Shown here one piece after another: positions 17,855 to 26,322 of a stretch of 64,000 nucleotides of DNA (the stretch's first letter is position 1; each line of letters opens with the position of its first letter). A program made the position numbers and the translations under genes. The stretch lies in assembly GCF_900103365.1 (NCBI RefSeq), contig NZ_LT629703.1, positions 4,712,001-4,776,000 on the forward strand. The letters are read 5' to 3'. The DNA comes from Afipia sp. GAS231 (GTDB taxonomy: Bacteria > Pseudomonadota > Alphaproteobacteria > Rhizobiales > Xanthobacteraceae). The notes under the pieces were generated by a model. It saw only the letters and a list, made by a program, of their open reading frames with translations. It was not told where the DNA came from and did no database searches.

Positions 17855-18814
17855 TCATTTGACGGGAGTCGAAAAAGGACTGGCCGGCTGCTCGGCGCGG
17901 ATGAAATTGGCCAGCGCGCGCGCCGCCGGCGCCAGTGATCCTCTGGCCGGAACGACAACGGCGGTCTCCAGCGAGATCTTGAGGTCCAGTGGCCGGAACA
18001 CCAGGGCTTTGTCTGGACGCAGTTCAAGCGGGAACGGATTTAGAACGGCAATTCCAAGACCTGCCCGCACCATTTCGGCCAGAAACACCGAGGTCGTTGC
18101 TTCTGCGACGATCAGCGGCTCGGCGCGCTGCGCCGCAAATGCGGCGTCGAGTTTGGTGCGAAGCGAAAAGCGCCGGCTGAGGGCAAGGATGCGTTCGCCG
18201 ACGAGATCGCCGATCGCCAGTTCCGGCCGGCTCGCCAGACGATGGCGTTTCGGCAACAACGCATGCGGCCGCGCCCGCCGGAAGACCTCCAGCCGGACGC
18301 CGTCATGGGATGGCGTCTGGTCGACAAGTCCGAGGTCGGCGCTGCCTTCCGCCACCGCCGCGAGGCAGTCGGTTGATTTGCCGATCTCGACCTGAACCCT
18401 CACCCTTGGCTCGCTCGCGATGAAGCGGGCGAGTATCGGCGCCAGAAACAGGTTTGCCAGCGTTGGCGGAGTTGCGAAGCGGATCGTGGTCACGGCATCG
18501 ATGCCGGCCCGCGGCGCGGCAAGCTGGTCGAGCAGATCAAAGATCACCGCCGCGCGCGCCTCGAACGCGAGCGCTTCCGCGGTCGGCGCCAGGCGGCCGT
18601 TTCTTCGCATGAACAGCGGCTGACCCAGCCGTGCTTCGAGGCTTGCGATCGCGCGCGAAACGGAAGGTTGCGAGGTGCCGAGATCGCGCGCTGCCTGCGT
18701 GGTTTTTCCAGTCGCGACCATGGCGCGCAGGGCCTCGATCTCGCGCAGCGAGGGACGAACGCTGATGCCTTCCGCGGCGCCGGATGCCATCTTTTGACTA
18801 TTCATTTTTCGCAT
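17855..18814 (-). CDS. LysR family regulator
   Basis: A 319-residue LysR-type protein: HTH from about residue 20 (EIEALRAMVATGKTTQAARDL, GTSQPSVSRAIASLEARL), then a ligand domain. The frame extends to 19042, but ATG 18814 (MRKMNSQKM) gives the normal length and starts at the border of an AT-rich control region. It is divergent from the MFS transporter at 18929 and likely regulates it. Confidence 0.88.
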   Translation of the reverse strand: MRKMNSQKMASGAAEGISVRPSLREIEALRAMVATGKTTQAARDLGTSQPSVSRAIASLEARLGQPLFMRRNGRLAPTAEALAFEARAAVIFDLLDQLAAPRAGIDAVTTIRFATPPTLANLFLAPILARFIASEPRVRVQVEIGKSTDCLAAVAEGSADLGLVDQTPSHDGVRLEVFRRARPHALLPKRHRLASRPELAIGDLVGERILALSRRFSLRTKLDAAFAAQRAEPLIVAEATTSVFLAEMVRAGLGIAVLNPFPLELRPDKALVFRPLDLKISLETAVVVPARGSLAPAARALANFIRAEQPASPFSTPVK

Positions 18815-18839
18815 AGATTTTCCTAATTTAAATAAATAA

Positions 18840-18864
18840 TTGCATAACAGGAACTTACGTGCAA
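18840..18864. promoter_or_regulatory. Possible LysR binding site
   Basis: TTGCA at 18840 and TGCAA at 18860 form an inverted repeat with 15 bases between the arms, in an AT-rich stretch between the divergent LysR and MFS genes. LysR proteins often use such dyads with T at one end and A at the other, but this one is short. Confidence 0.3.
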
Positions 18865-18928
18865 GTTCTTTGCGGCGCCGCTGGCGCGCGCGGACACGTG
18901 ATGGCTTTGACGAGAGTCGAACTGTCGG

Positions 18929-20287
18929 ATGAATCCGGCCCTCGTCATGTCTCCGTTGATTCTGACGTCTCAAGAAACTCAAACAACATCGGGGGTAGGG
19001 GTGAGCGCAATTGCGGAAATAACGACGGCGAATCCACGCCAATCGGTCGGCCGCGCAGTTGTTGCCGCAACGGTCGGCAACATGCTCGAATGGTACGATT
19101 TCACGATCTATGCCGCGTTCGCGGTGCCGATCTCGAAGACGTTCTTTCCGGCCGACAACGAAGTCGTCTCCTTGATGCTGGGCCTGGTAACATTCGGGCT
19201 GGGCTTTGTCGCGCGGCCCTTCGGCGCGGCCTTTCTCGGCGGCTATGCCGACAGGCGCGGGCGGCGCGATGCGCTCAGCCTGACGATCATGCTGATGGCG
19301 CTTGGCACCGGCATCATCGCGCTCTGCCCTGGCTACAACAGCATCGGAATCGCGGCACCCATCGTTATTCTGCTGGCGCGCCTGATTCAGGGCTTTTCCG
19401 CCGGAGGCGAAATCGGCGGGGCGGTGTCGACGCTGGTCGAATACGCGCCGCCTGAGCGTCGCGGTCTATATGCTTCGTTCCAGCAATTGTCGCAGGGCGG
19501 ATCGACATTGCTGTCAGGCCTGGTCGCGACCACCATCGCGCTGCTGTTGCCGGCCGATGCGATCCTTGATTGGGGCTGGCGCCTCGCATTTGTGGTCGGC
19601 CTGCTGATCGCACCCGTTGGACTGTATATTCGCCGCGAGCTCGAGGATGCTCCGCTGTTCAAGGCGTCCCAGCACGCAAAGGAGCTGCCGATCCTCGTCG
19701 TGTTGCGAGACCATTGGCGCGCGGTTCTGACGGGCATGCTGGTCGTCATGCTGTGGACGGTTGCCCAATACATCACCAATTACTTCCCGACATTTGCGGT
19801 GCGGGAGCTGAAAGTCTCGCTCTCCCAATCCTATCTTGGGCCGCTGGTGGTCGGCACCGTGCTTCTGTTCTGCCCGGTGGTGGGTATTCTGGCGGACCGG
19901 TTCCAGCGCAAGCGCGTCATGATCGTGGGCGCGCTCGGCCTTGTGGTCGTGGCTTATCCCGCATTCTCGTATTTGATTGCAGCGCCATCCACGCAACATC
20001 TGATCGCCACGCAGATCGCTGTTGCCGTCTGCATGTTGATCTACACGGCGCCGGCATCCGCGGTACTGGCGGAGCTGTTTCCGACGGCGGTTCGGGCGAC
20101 CGGAATTTCCCTGACCTACAGCCTTGGTGTGGCGATCTTCGGCGGATTTACGCCGGCGATCATTACCGCGCTGATCGGCTCGACGGGGCAGCCGATCTCG
20201 GTGGCGTTCTACCTGATGGGAGCGGCCACCATCAGCCTGATAACGGTGCTGATGCTGAAGGATCACACCGGCGAGGTGCTGTCGTGA
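18929..20287 (+). CDS. MFS transporter, metabolite:H+ symporter (MHS) type
   Basis: A 12-helix inner-membrane symporter of the ProP/KgtP/ShiA branch. Evidence: GNMLEWYDFTIYAAFAVPI in helix 1, GRRDALSLTIMLMALGTG after the RRGRR loop, RLIQGFSAGGEIGGA, and EYAPPERRGLYAS. Such proteins import organic acids or osmolytes with protons. The ATG at 18929 gives 452 residues; a GTG at 19001 with a nearby GGGGGTAGGGG could be the true start, which would remove 24 non-conserved residues. It is divergent from a LysR regulator. Confidence 0.88.
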   Translation: MNPALVMSPLILTSQETQTTSGVGVSAIAEITTANPRQSVGRAVVAATVGNMLEWYDFTIYAAFAVPISKTFFPADNEVVSLMLGLVTFGLGFVARPFGAAFLGGYADRRGRRDALSLTIMLMALGTGIIALCPGYNSIGIAAPIVILLARLIQGFSAGGEIGGAVSTLVEYAPPERRGLYASFQQLSQGGSTLLSGLVATTIALLLPADAILDWGWRLAFVVGLLIAPVGLYIRRELEDAPLFKASQHAKELPILVVLRDHWRAVLTGMLVVMLWTVAQYITNYFPTFAVRELKVSLSQSYLGPLVVGTVLLFCPVVGILADRFQRKRVMIVGALGLVVVAYPAFSYLIAAPSTQHLIATQIAVAVCMLIYTAPASAVLAELFPTAVRATGISLTYSLGVAIFGGFTPAIITALIGSTGQPISVAFYLMGAATISLITVLMLKDHTGEVLS

Positions 20288-20431
20288 GCACGCTATCGCG
20301 TCCGCTTTCTGCAGCAGGATATCGGCGGTCCTTTCTTCAGATCGTTGCCGAGAACACTTCGACGGTTGCTGGGAGGATCTCCGATGCAGGCCGTGCCGCG
20401 CGGGATCTGCTATCCGGCCAAGCCCGTCCTC

Positions 20432-21193
20432 TCAATGAAATATCCGCCCCGCGTCGATGACGACCGTCTGGCCGGTCATGGTCTCGGTGCGGCACATGGT
20501 GACCACCATGTCGGCGCAGTCGTCCTTGTCGGCGGGCTTCTTCAGCAGTGAACTCGACGCGGAGCGCTCGACCTGCTCGGGCTTGAGATTGGCGGTCGCG
20601 CGCGTGCCGTCCAGGAGGCCCGGCGCCACGCAGTTGACCAGCGTCTCGGGCGCCAGTGCCACCGCCATGCAGCGCGTCAGGTGAATCAGCCCCGCCTTCG
20701 ACACCGCATAGGCGATGGAAGAGCCGGTCGGGCTCAGCCCTGCGACGGACGCGATGTTGACGATGCGGCCTTGGCCCTGGGCCTTCATGACGGGAGCCAC
20801 CGCCTTGGTCAGGCGCATCGGCCCCGTCAGGTTGGTGGCCATGATCCTGTCCCATACTTCCATCGAGAGACTGTCAAGATCGCCGAACGGGATCGAGAGG
20901 TTGTAAGCGGCATCATTGATCAGGATGTCGACGCGGCCGAACGCCTGGGTTACCTCGCCGATCAGCCGATGGACGGCCGCGTCGTCTGTGATGTCACAGG
21001 CGAAAGCGTGCGCGTTGACCTGATATTGCGATTTCAGTTCGCTGGCGACGCCTTCCGCCTGCTCGCGGCTCTTCGCATACATGACGGCGATATGTACGCC
21101 CTCCTTTGCGAGCGCGTGGCAGATGCGCTGCCCCAGCCCGCCATTGCCGCCTGTCACCAGTGCAACCGTACCCTTCAATTCCATCGCTTCCAT
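20432..21193 (-). CDS. SDR family oxidoreductase
   Basis: A 253-residue classical short-chain dehydrogenase: TGGNGGLGQRI for NAD(P) binding near the N-terminus, NIASVAG with the catalytic Ser, and AYAVSKAG with Tyr-x3-Lys, followed by NCVAPGLLDG. The usual NNAG reads NDAAYN here, a mild deviation. It probably reduces a 3-oxoacyl or other carbonyl substrate. The start may be 21193 or 21184. No operon partner is visible, and the next gene is read the other way. Confidence 0.88.
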   Translation of the reverse strand: MEAMELKGTVALVTGGNGGLGQRICHALAKEGVHIAVMYAKSREQAEGVASELKSQYQVNAHAFACDITDDAAVHRLIGEVTQAFGRVDILINDAAYNLSIPFGDLDSLSMEVWDRIMATNLTGPMRLTKAVAPVMKAQGQGRIVNIASVAGLSPTGSSIAYAVSKAGLIHLTRCMAVALAPETLVNCVAPGLLDGTRATANLKPEQVERSASSSLLKKPADKDDCADMVVTMCRTETMTGQTVVIDAGRIFH

Positions 21194-21521
21194 CCCGTTA
21201 TTGAAATGCGCTTGCCCTTATAGAGGACAAGTCGAGTTATATTTTCATTGGAGCACGGAAATCGCGAAGGCGATAGCGCGCAAGATAGGTAGAGCGAAGC
21301 GAAACCCATCGCTCCTGGCTATGTCAGAAAGCAAGCTTGGTCACCACCTCAAGGCCGGGCGCCCCGCCGATACCAAACGGGCGGGTGTTACCCGCTTGCA
21401 AGCATTGTCCTGACGCCGGCGGCGGTTCCCGCGATCCCGACATCCGAGCGTCGTATCGCGGTTACATCGATGTGATTGCCTCTCAATCGCATCACGCCCC
21501 GCCGAACGCAGGATCTTTGTC
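21194..21521. other. Intergenic region upstream of the duplicated-domain gene
   Basis: A stretch of 328 bases between divergent genes. It contains a short repeat-like piece (TAGAGCGAAGCGAAACCCATC, 21290-21310) that resembles part of a repeat family I know from Bradyrhizobium, and a small hairpin GCGGGT-GTT-ACCCGC at 21381-21395. No ORF is supported. Confidence 0.4.
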
Positions 21522-23663
21522 ATGACAAAAATCGATCACATTTCTACCCTGGCCGTCGCGCCCGCTGGCAGCAAGTCGCCGGATTCCATCACGTTGGCGA
21601 ATGGCGACATCTGGGTTGCCTACACCAACGGCGCCGATTCCACCGGCCTGTCGGGTTCCAGCACGATCGTCGAATATGATCGCTCCGGCCATATCGATCA
21701 CAGCTATCAAATCAACGGTTACGTCGACGGTCTGAAGTTCGATCCGTATACCGGCGACATCTGGGCGCTGCAGAACCAGGACGGCAATTCCACCCTGAGC
21801 ATCATCGATCCCGAAGACCACACGGTCAGCAAGCCGTTGTCCTATGCAGATCCCTCCTCGACGCGAGGCTACGACGACGTCGTGTTCACCCACGGCAAGG
21901 AGTTTTTGAGCTTCACCAATCCGGTCAATCCCGGCGATCCGACGCTGGTGCAGTTGACCAACGGCAACGATCCGGATGGTCCGCTCAAGACCCAGGCGAT
22001 CCTGAAGTTCGGCGATCAAGGCATTAATCTCGAAACCGGCAAGACCGAGATCATCCCGCAGAATGATCCCGACTCGCTCAAGCTCGCGCCGAACGGCGAC
22101 CTGCTGTTTGCCAGCGGCAGCGACCAGGTCATCATCGATGTGCAAAACCCCGGCACCTCGCACCAATCGGTCGCCTTCACCCAGGTGCAAGGCGTGCCAC
22201 CCGGCGCCGGGCTCGACGACGTGCTCAAGGTCGATGCCACCGCCGGAACGTTCTATCTGTCCGATACAGCCGACAACCGCGTGCTCACGTTCCACGCCAC
22301 GGGTCTCAACACCAACGACTACTACGCCTCGGTCGGCGATGCCTTCGGCGAGGTCGATCCGCTGACCGGCCAGTTCACCGCGCTCGTTTCCGCCGCGAAC
22401 GCGCCCGGTTTCAAGTTTGGCAGCGCCCACGGCGTCGAGTTCGTCGCCGACCACCATTCCGAAGCGGCCGAAGTCGATCACATCTCTACCCTGGCGGTCG
22501 CGCCCGCCGGCAGCAAGTCGCCGGATTCCATCACGCTGGCGAACGGCGACATCTGGGTTGCCTACACCAACGGCGCCGACTCCACCGGCCTGTCGGGTCA
22601 CAGCACGATCGTCGAATATGATCGCAACGGGCATATCGATCACAGCTATCAGATCGGCGGTTACGTCGACGGTCTGAAGTTCGATCCGTACACCGGCGAT
22701 ATCTGGGCGCTGCAGAACCAGGACGGCAATTCCACCCTGAGCATCATCGATCCCGAAGACCACACGGTCAGCAAGCCGTTGTCCTATGCAGATCCCTCCT
22801 CGACGCGAGGCTATGACGACGTCGTGTTCACCCACGGCAAGGAGTTTTTGAGCTATACCAACCCGGTCAATCCCGGCGATCCGACACTGGTGCAACTGAC
22901 CAACGGCAATGACCCGGATGGTTCGCTCAAGACCAAGCCAATCCTCGCCTTCGGCGACACTGGCCTCAATCTCGAAACCGGCAAGACCGAAGTCATCCCA
23001 CAGAACGATCCGGACTCGCTCAAGCTCGCGCCGAATGGCGATCTGCTGTTTGCCAGCGGCAGCGACCAGGTCATCATCGATGTGCACGATGCCGGCACCT
23101 CGCACCAATCGGTCACCTTCACCCAGGTGCAAGGCCAGCCGGCTGGCGCCGGGCTCGACGACGTGCTCAAGGTCGATGCCAGCGCCGGAACGTTCTATCT
23201 GTCCGATACCGCCGACAACCGCGTGCTTGCGGTTCACGCCACCGGCCTCAACACCAACGACTACTTTGCCTCGGTCGGCAATGCGTTCGGCGTGGTCGAT
23301 CCGCTGACCGGACAGTTCACCGCACTCGTTTCCGCGGCCAACGCGCCCGGTTTCAAATTCGGCAGCGCCCATGGCGCCGAGTTCGTCGCCGACCACAACC
23401 CTGGAGAAGCCGCGCACCACGGCAACGACGTTTCAGCCCTGGTGGACACCCTCAAAGACGGCTTCGTGTTTGCAAACGGCGCCGGCGGAGGCAGCTTGAC
23501 CATCAACAACGACCCGCACATCGCTCCGCAAGGTGCCTCACTCGCGGATGCGCTCCTGCATCTCTCCGCGAACCTGCCCAACCCAGGACAGGGTGACGTT
23601 CATCTCGAGGCCTCGCCGGTTCATGATGCCAAGCTCGATTGGCACGATTTTCATCTGATGTAG
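21522..23663 (+). CDS. Large protein of two near-identical 314-residue units
   Basis: A 713-residue protein made of two consecutive copies of the same domain (about residues 4-317 and 318-631) plus a unique tail of about 80 residues. Each copy has beta-propeller-like strands: SPDSITLANGDIWVAYTN, VDGLKFDPYTGDIWALQNQ, PDSLKLAPNGDLLFASG and GTFYLSDTADNRVL. No signal peptide is visible. The tail ends LDWHDFHLM, hydrophobic and acidic in the way of type I secretion substrates, so export by a type I system is a guess. Function unknown; it could be a surface or extracellular propeller such as a lactonase or adhesin. No secretion genes are nearby. Confidence 0.8.
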   Translation: MTKIDHISTLAVAPAGSKSPDSITLANGDIWVAYTNGADSTGLSGSSTIVEYDRSGHIDHSYQINGYVDGLKFDPYTGDIWALQNQDGNSTLSIIDPEDHTVSKPLSYADPSSTRGYDDVVFTHGKEFLSFTNPVNPGDPTLVQLTNGNDPDGPLKTQAILKFGDQGINLETGKTEIIPQNDPDSLKLAPNGDLLFASGSDQVIIDVQNPGTSHQSVAFTQVQGVPPGAGLDDVLKVDATAGTFYLSDTADNRVLTFHATGLNTNDYYASVGDAFGEVDPLTGQFTALVSAANAPGFKFGSAHGVEFVADHHSEAAEVDHISTLAVAPAGSKSPDSITLANGDIWVAYTNGADSTGLSGHSTIVEYDRNGHIDHSYQIGGYVDGLKFDPYTGDIWALQNQDGNSTLSIIDPEDHTVSKPLSYADPSSTRGYDDVVFTHGKEFLSYTNPVNPGDPTLVQLTNGNDPDGSLKTKPILAFGDTGLNLETGKTEVIPQNDPDSLKLAPNGDLLFASGSDQVIIDVHDAGTSHQSVTFTQVQGQPAGAGLDDVLKVDASAGTFYLSDTADNRVLAVHATGLNTNDYFASVGNAFGVVDPLTGQFTALVSAANAPGFKFGSAHGAEFVADHNPGEAAHHGNDVSALVDTLKDGFVFANGAGGGSLTINNDPHIAPQGASLADALLHLSANLPNPGQGDVHLEASPVHDAKLDWHDFHLM
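21534..23417 (+). repeat. Tandem 942-bp internal duplication
   Basis: The segment starting at GATCACATTTCTACC (21534) repeats at 22476, a 942-bp (314-codon) period. Long blocks are identical, for example around 21777-21871 versus 22719-22813, while other parts differ at synonymous sites, so gene conversion may act in patches. Confidence 0.9.
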
Positions 23664-24051
23664 CCGGGAAACAGGCGCGGGGACGCGGGACGTAAGATCC
23701 GCCGCATCCAAAGACGAGCGCAGCGTGGGTAGCCACGCTTCGCCCTTGCGATCTTGCGTGGCCCGCCTACGCTCTGCGAGCTACGGCGCGGTAAACTGGC
23801 CTGCCAAGCCGTAGCTGCGCAGCAGCGAAGGCTGGCGCCCCTGGCCGCGAATCGAACCGGTCTTCATGCGAAGGAGTGTGTAGATTTGGCCGTTGGCGAA
23901 GTCGTTCGATCTAACGCCGACTCGAATCATTTTCCGAGAATCAAGGAATGCGTGATAAAAAAACTCCCTTATAACCAGGATTAGCTCCGCGGCGCGCCAG
24001 CCGAGGCTTGAGGAGCGAGCCAAGGCCAAGGACGTCTTGTCAGGATGGCGA
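23664..24051. other. Intergenic region with repeat and tRNA-like fragment
   Basis: A gap of about 390 bases. 23715-23800 reads like a degraded dispersed repeat (GTGGGTAGCCACGCTTCGCC, then CGCCTACGCTCTGCGAGCTA). It also holds the tRNA-like fragment described separately, and an AT-richer part just before the deacetylase gene. No convincing ORF. Confidence 0.5.
23833..23858 (-). repeat. tRNA-Leu 3'-end-like fragment
   Basis: TGGCGCCCCTGGCCGCGAAT, continuing to CGAACC at 23858, matches the 3' end (CCA, acceptor and T-arm) of the tRNA-Leu at 25135 in the same orientation. The 26 bases differ by one substitution and one extra base. It could be a leftover attachment site or a decayed tRNA. Confidence 0.55.
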
Positions 24052-25050
24052 ATGCGTGAGGGCGACTTTTTCAAGCCTCTTGTGGGCGCAGCGGCTCGAG
24101 AGATCGGCTTCATCGCCGGAATGGCGTTGCTGCTCGCCGCTCAGTTTCCCGCTTCGACGTTTGCGCAAGGTGGAATTGACCGGGTCACTGGCTTTGCGCG
24201 CGACCCGGTCCATGTCGCCGCCTGGCCTGCCGGCAAAAAGGTCGCGGTCAGTTTCGCACTATTTGTCGAGGAGTTCGGCTTCGGCCAAGGCCCTGTCTTC
24301 CGTCCGGACCTTGCGACCCGTAACCCGGACCTCGTCAACGAGGCTTTCCGTCAATACGCGATTGACTGGGGCATAGCGCGCGTTGGCCGATTGTTCAAGG
24401 AATTGGATGTTCCGCTCAGCATCGTGCTGAACGCCGAATTTCCCGGTGCACACGCGTCGGTGTGGAAGGAGTTGCGCGCAGCACTGCCGAATGCGCCAAT
24501 CGTCGCCCACGGCATGAACAACAGCAACCACATCCTGCCGCTCGGCCGTGGGCTCGCCGAACAGAAAGCTTACGTCCGCGCGACGCTCGATCTGATCGCC
24601 GGCACGACTGGCGTTAAAGCGACCGGCTGGTCGTCTCCGAGCGTCTATGCCGATGGCGACACGATGCAGGCAATGGCGGCCGAGGGCATCACCTATAACC
24701 TCGACCAGATGGATTCCGACATCATTTCAAGCCTGAAGACGCCGGACGGGTCGTTGGTGTTGCTGCCCTATCCGGTCGTCACGGTCGACATGGGCCAGCA
24801 ACTGGCACGGATGAAAACGCCCGTCGAGATCGAAGCGCTCTGGCTGGACTACGTATTGGAGCTGGCCCGGGAAGCCCGCGCCGACCCTGCGCGAGAAGCA
24901 ACGACCGTCGTTATCGGAATCCATCCCTTTGTAATAGGCACGCCCGACGGGGCGGCCGCCTTGCGCCGTGTTCTCGTGCGCCTCAAGGCGGATGACGCGG
25001 TCTGGCTGACTGATACCGACGCAATCCTGAAGGCGGCCAGCCTGAAATGA
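24052..25050 (+). CDS. Polysaccharide deacetylase-like exported protein
   Basis: A 332-residue protein with an N-terminal hydrophobic signal (GFIAGMALLLAAQFPASTFAQ) and a NodB/PuuE-like deacetylase domain: KKVAVSFALFVEEFG, IVAHGMNNSN, and late VVIGIHPFVIGTPDG with a His that fits the metal site. It likely removes N-acyl or formamide groups from a polysaccharide or small cyclic amide in the periplasm (PuuE-like members act on allantoin). The frame also opens at TTG 24037; ATG 24052 is preferred. It lies between a tRNA-Leu gene and a tRNA-like fragment. Confidence 0.78.
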   Translation: MREGDFFKPLVGAAAREIGFIAGMALLLAAQFPASTFAQGGIDRVTGFARDPVHVAAWPAGKKVAVSFALFVEEFGFGQGPVFRPDLATRNPDLVNEAFRQYAIDWGIARVGRLFKELDVPLSIVLNAEFPGAHASVWKELRAALPNAPIVAHGMNNSNHILPLGRGLAEQKAYVRATLDLIAGTTGVKATGWSSPSVYADGDTMQAMAAEGITYNLDQMDSDIISSLKTPDGSLVLLPYPVVTVDMGQQLARMKTPVEIEALWLDYVLELAREARADPAREATTVVIGIHPFVIGTPDGAAALRRVLVRLKADDAVWLTDTDAILKAASLK

Positions 25051-25134
25051 TGGATCTGCGGCCTTAAATGTAGTGGCGTTTGAGCTTTCAAATCGGCTCA
25101 CCGCATGAATGGCACCTTTTCTCGACAAGCTGCT

Positions 25135-25219
25135 TGGTGCCCCTGGCCGGAATCGAACCAGCACTCCTTGCGGAACTCGATTTTGAGTCGAGCGCGTCTA
25201 CCAATTCCGCCACAGGGGC
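25135..25219 (-). tRNA. tRNA-Leu (anticodon CAA)
   Basis: An 85-nt class II tRNA with encoded CCA. The complement begins GCCCCTGTGGCGGAATTGGT (acceptor and D-arm) and has the anticodon stem-loop CTCGA-CTCAAAA-TCGAG with CAA at 34-36. A variable arm (TTCCGCAAGGA) and the T-arm CTGGTTCGATTCCGG follow, and it ends AGGGGCACCA. It decodes UUG. Strong fit to bacterial tRNA-Leu. Confidence 0.96.
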
Positions 25220-25365
25220 ATTCGGACATCGGCCCAAAGGGGCGGTGTCGCGAAGCGGGCGGAATATAGCTGCAGGTCTGCCCGGGTCAACCCGCGCGGA
25301 TGTGATTGTTGGCTGCCTCGACAGTGCCGCGTCCGCGGGATAGGACCATTTTGCAGGAGATTCCC

Positions 25366-25905
25366 GTGACATCCTATGCCGCCGCCCATCCGTCGCAGTC
25401 GCGCCTTTCCGCCAATCCCGCGCTGTCGGCCGCGCTGGCGGTGGCGCTGATCGCAGCAGTGACCTTGGCGGGGGCCTGGTTCTTCCAGTTGGTGCTCGGC
25501 ATCGTGCCCTGTCCGCTCTGTCTCGAACAGCGCTACGCCTATTACCTGGCGGTCCCGCTCGGCCTGTTGGTCGCTTTGCTCGCGGCCAAGGGTGCGCCGC
25601 GTCAGGTGCTGCTGGCGGGGCTGGCGCTGCTGGTGCTTGCCGCGCTCGCCAATGCCTGGCTCGGCACTTACCACGCCGGGGTCGAATGGAAGTTCTGGCA
25701 GGGCCCGACCGATTGTTCGGGTCCGGTGGTGGATTTCGGCAAGGCCGGCAGCCTGCTCGACCGGCTCGACACCGTGAAGGTGGTGCGTTGCGATGAGGTG
25801 CAGTGGCGTTTTCTCGGCCTCTCGCTCGCCGGCTACAACGTGCTGATCTCGCTGGCGATGGCGTCCATTGCGGCGTGGGGTTTGGTTTTAACGCGGCGGG
25901 CGTGA
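25366..25905 (+). CDS. dsbB: Disulfide bond formation protein B (DsbB)
   Basis: A 179-residue four-helix inner-membrane protein that reoxidises DsbA and passes electrons to quinone. The first periplasmic-side cysteine pair is in VPCPLCLEQRYAYYL, and the second pair is Cys in PTDCSGPV and Cys in VVRCDEVQW. The GTG start at 25366 is supported by CAGGAGA about 8 bases before it; the upstream in-frame ATG at 25306 lacks support. A DsbA-like protein is encoded at 33879, not adjacent. The gene is followed by a compound repeat. Confidence 0.92.
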   Translation: MTSYAAAHPSQSRLSANPALSAALAVALIAAVTLAGAWFFQLVLGIVPCPLCLEQRYAYYLAVPLGLLVALLAAKGAPRQVLLAGLALLVLAALANAWLGTYHAGVEWKFWQGPTDCSGPVVDFGKAGSLLDRLDTVKVVRCDEVQWRFLGLSLAGYNVLISLAMASIAAWGLVLTRRA

Positions 25906-25907
25906 GC

Positions 25908-26131
25908 GTAGGGTGGGCAAAGGCGCGCTTGCGCCGTGCCCACCATCTATTGCTCGCGAGGTGTCATGGTGGGCACGCTAACGCTTTGCCCACCCTACGA
26001 AGTTGATTCCACTCCGGGCACAAGCACAATCTTCCGACGCCACCTGCGACAAAATGGCACGACGGGCAAATCAACAAAACCTGTCCAGCCCTTCGGATAA
26101 AAATATTTCCGTTGAGCCGTCGGGCAAATCA
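25908..26131. repeat. Left part of compound intergenic repeat
   Basis: A 91-bp palindromic repeat runs from GTAGGGTGGGCAAAG at 25908 to its complement CTTTGCCCACCCTAC ending at 25998. It is followed by a segment with two copies of (G/A)(A/T)CGGGCAAATCA (26061-26073 and 26119-26131) around CCTGTCCAGCCCTTCGG. I recall this as the first half of a common Bradyrhizobium intergenic repeat whose second half is seen here only after the IS110 element, at 27475. Confidence 0.7.
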
Positions 26132-26212
26132 GATCTAGGACTCCCGCCATCCTGTCCCACCAGAGCAACTGTGCTGAAGTAAACCGGCGATCGGCCGGGC
26201 CTCAAGGCTGGT

Positions 26213-26306
26213 GCGGGGCGCGCCCCGCCTTCGGCGGCTTACGGCCTTGACCCCGTCCGCTCTCCGGTCTGTTGGCTTGGCATGCGCTCGGTCGATGACC
26301 GAGCGC
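26213..26306. ncRNA. Structured non-coding end of IS110 element, downstream side
   Basis: Two strong hairpins lie directly downstream of the transposase gene: GCGGGGCG/CGCCCCGC at 26213-26228 and GCGCTCGGTC-GAT-GACCGAGCGC at 26284-26306. In the IS1111 subgroup the guide (bridge-type) RNA comes from this side; in IS110 proper it comes from the upstream side. The evidence is stem-forming potential only. Confidence 0.4.
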
Positions 26307-26322
26307 GGTGAGGTGCGCTCGC

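Noticed and set aside
21492..23420. Minus-strand ORF of 642 residues opposite the duplicated protein
   Set aside because: Shows the same 314-residue periodicity only because the DNA is duplicated; no homology, no start signal, and the plus-strand frame has propeller-like motifs.
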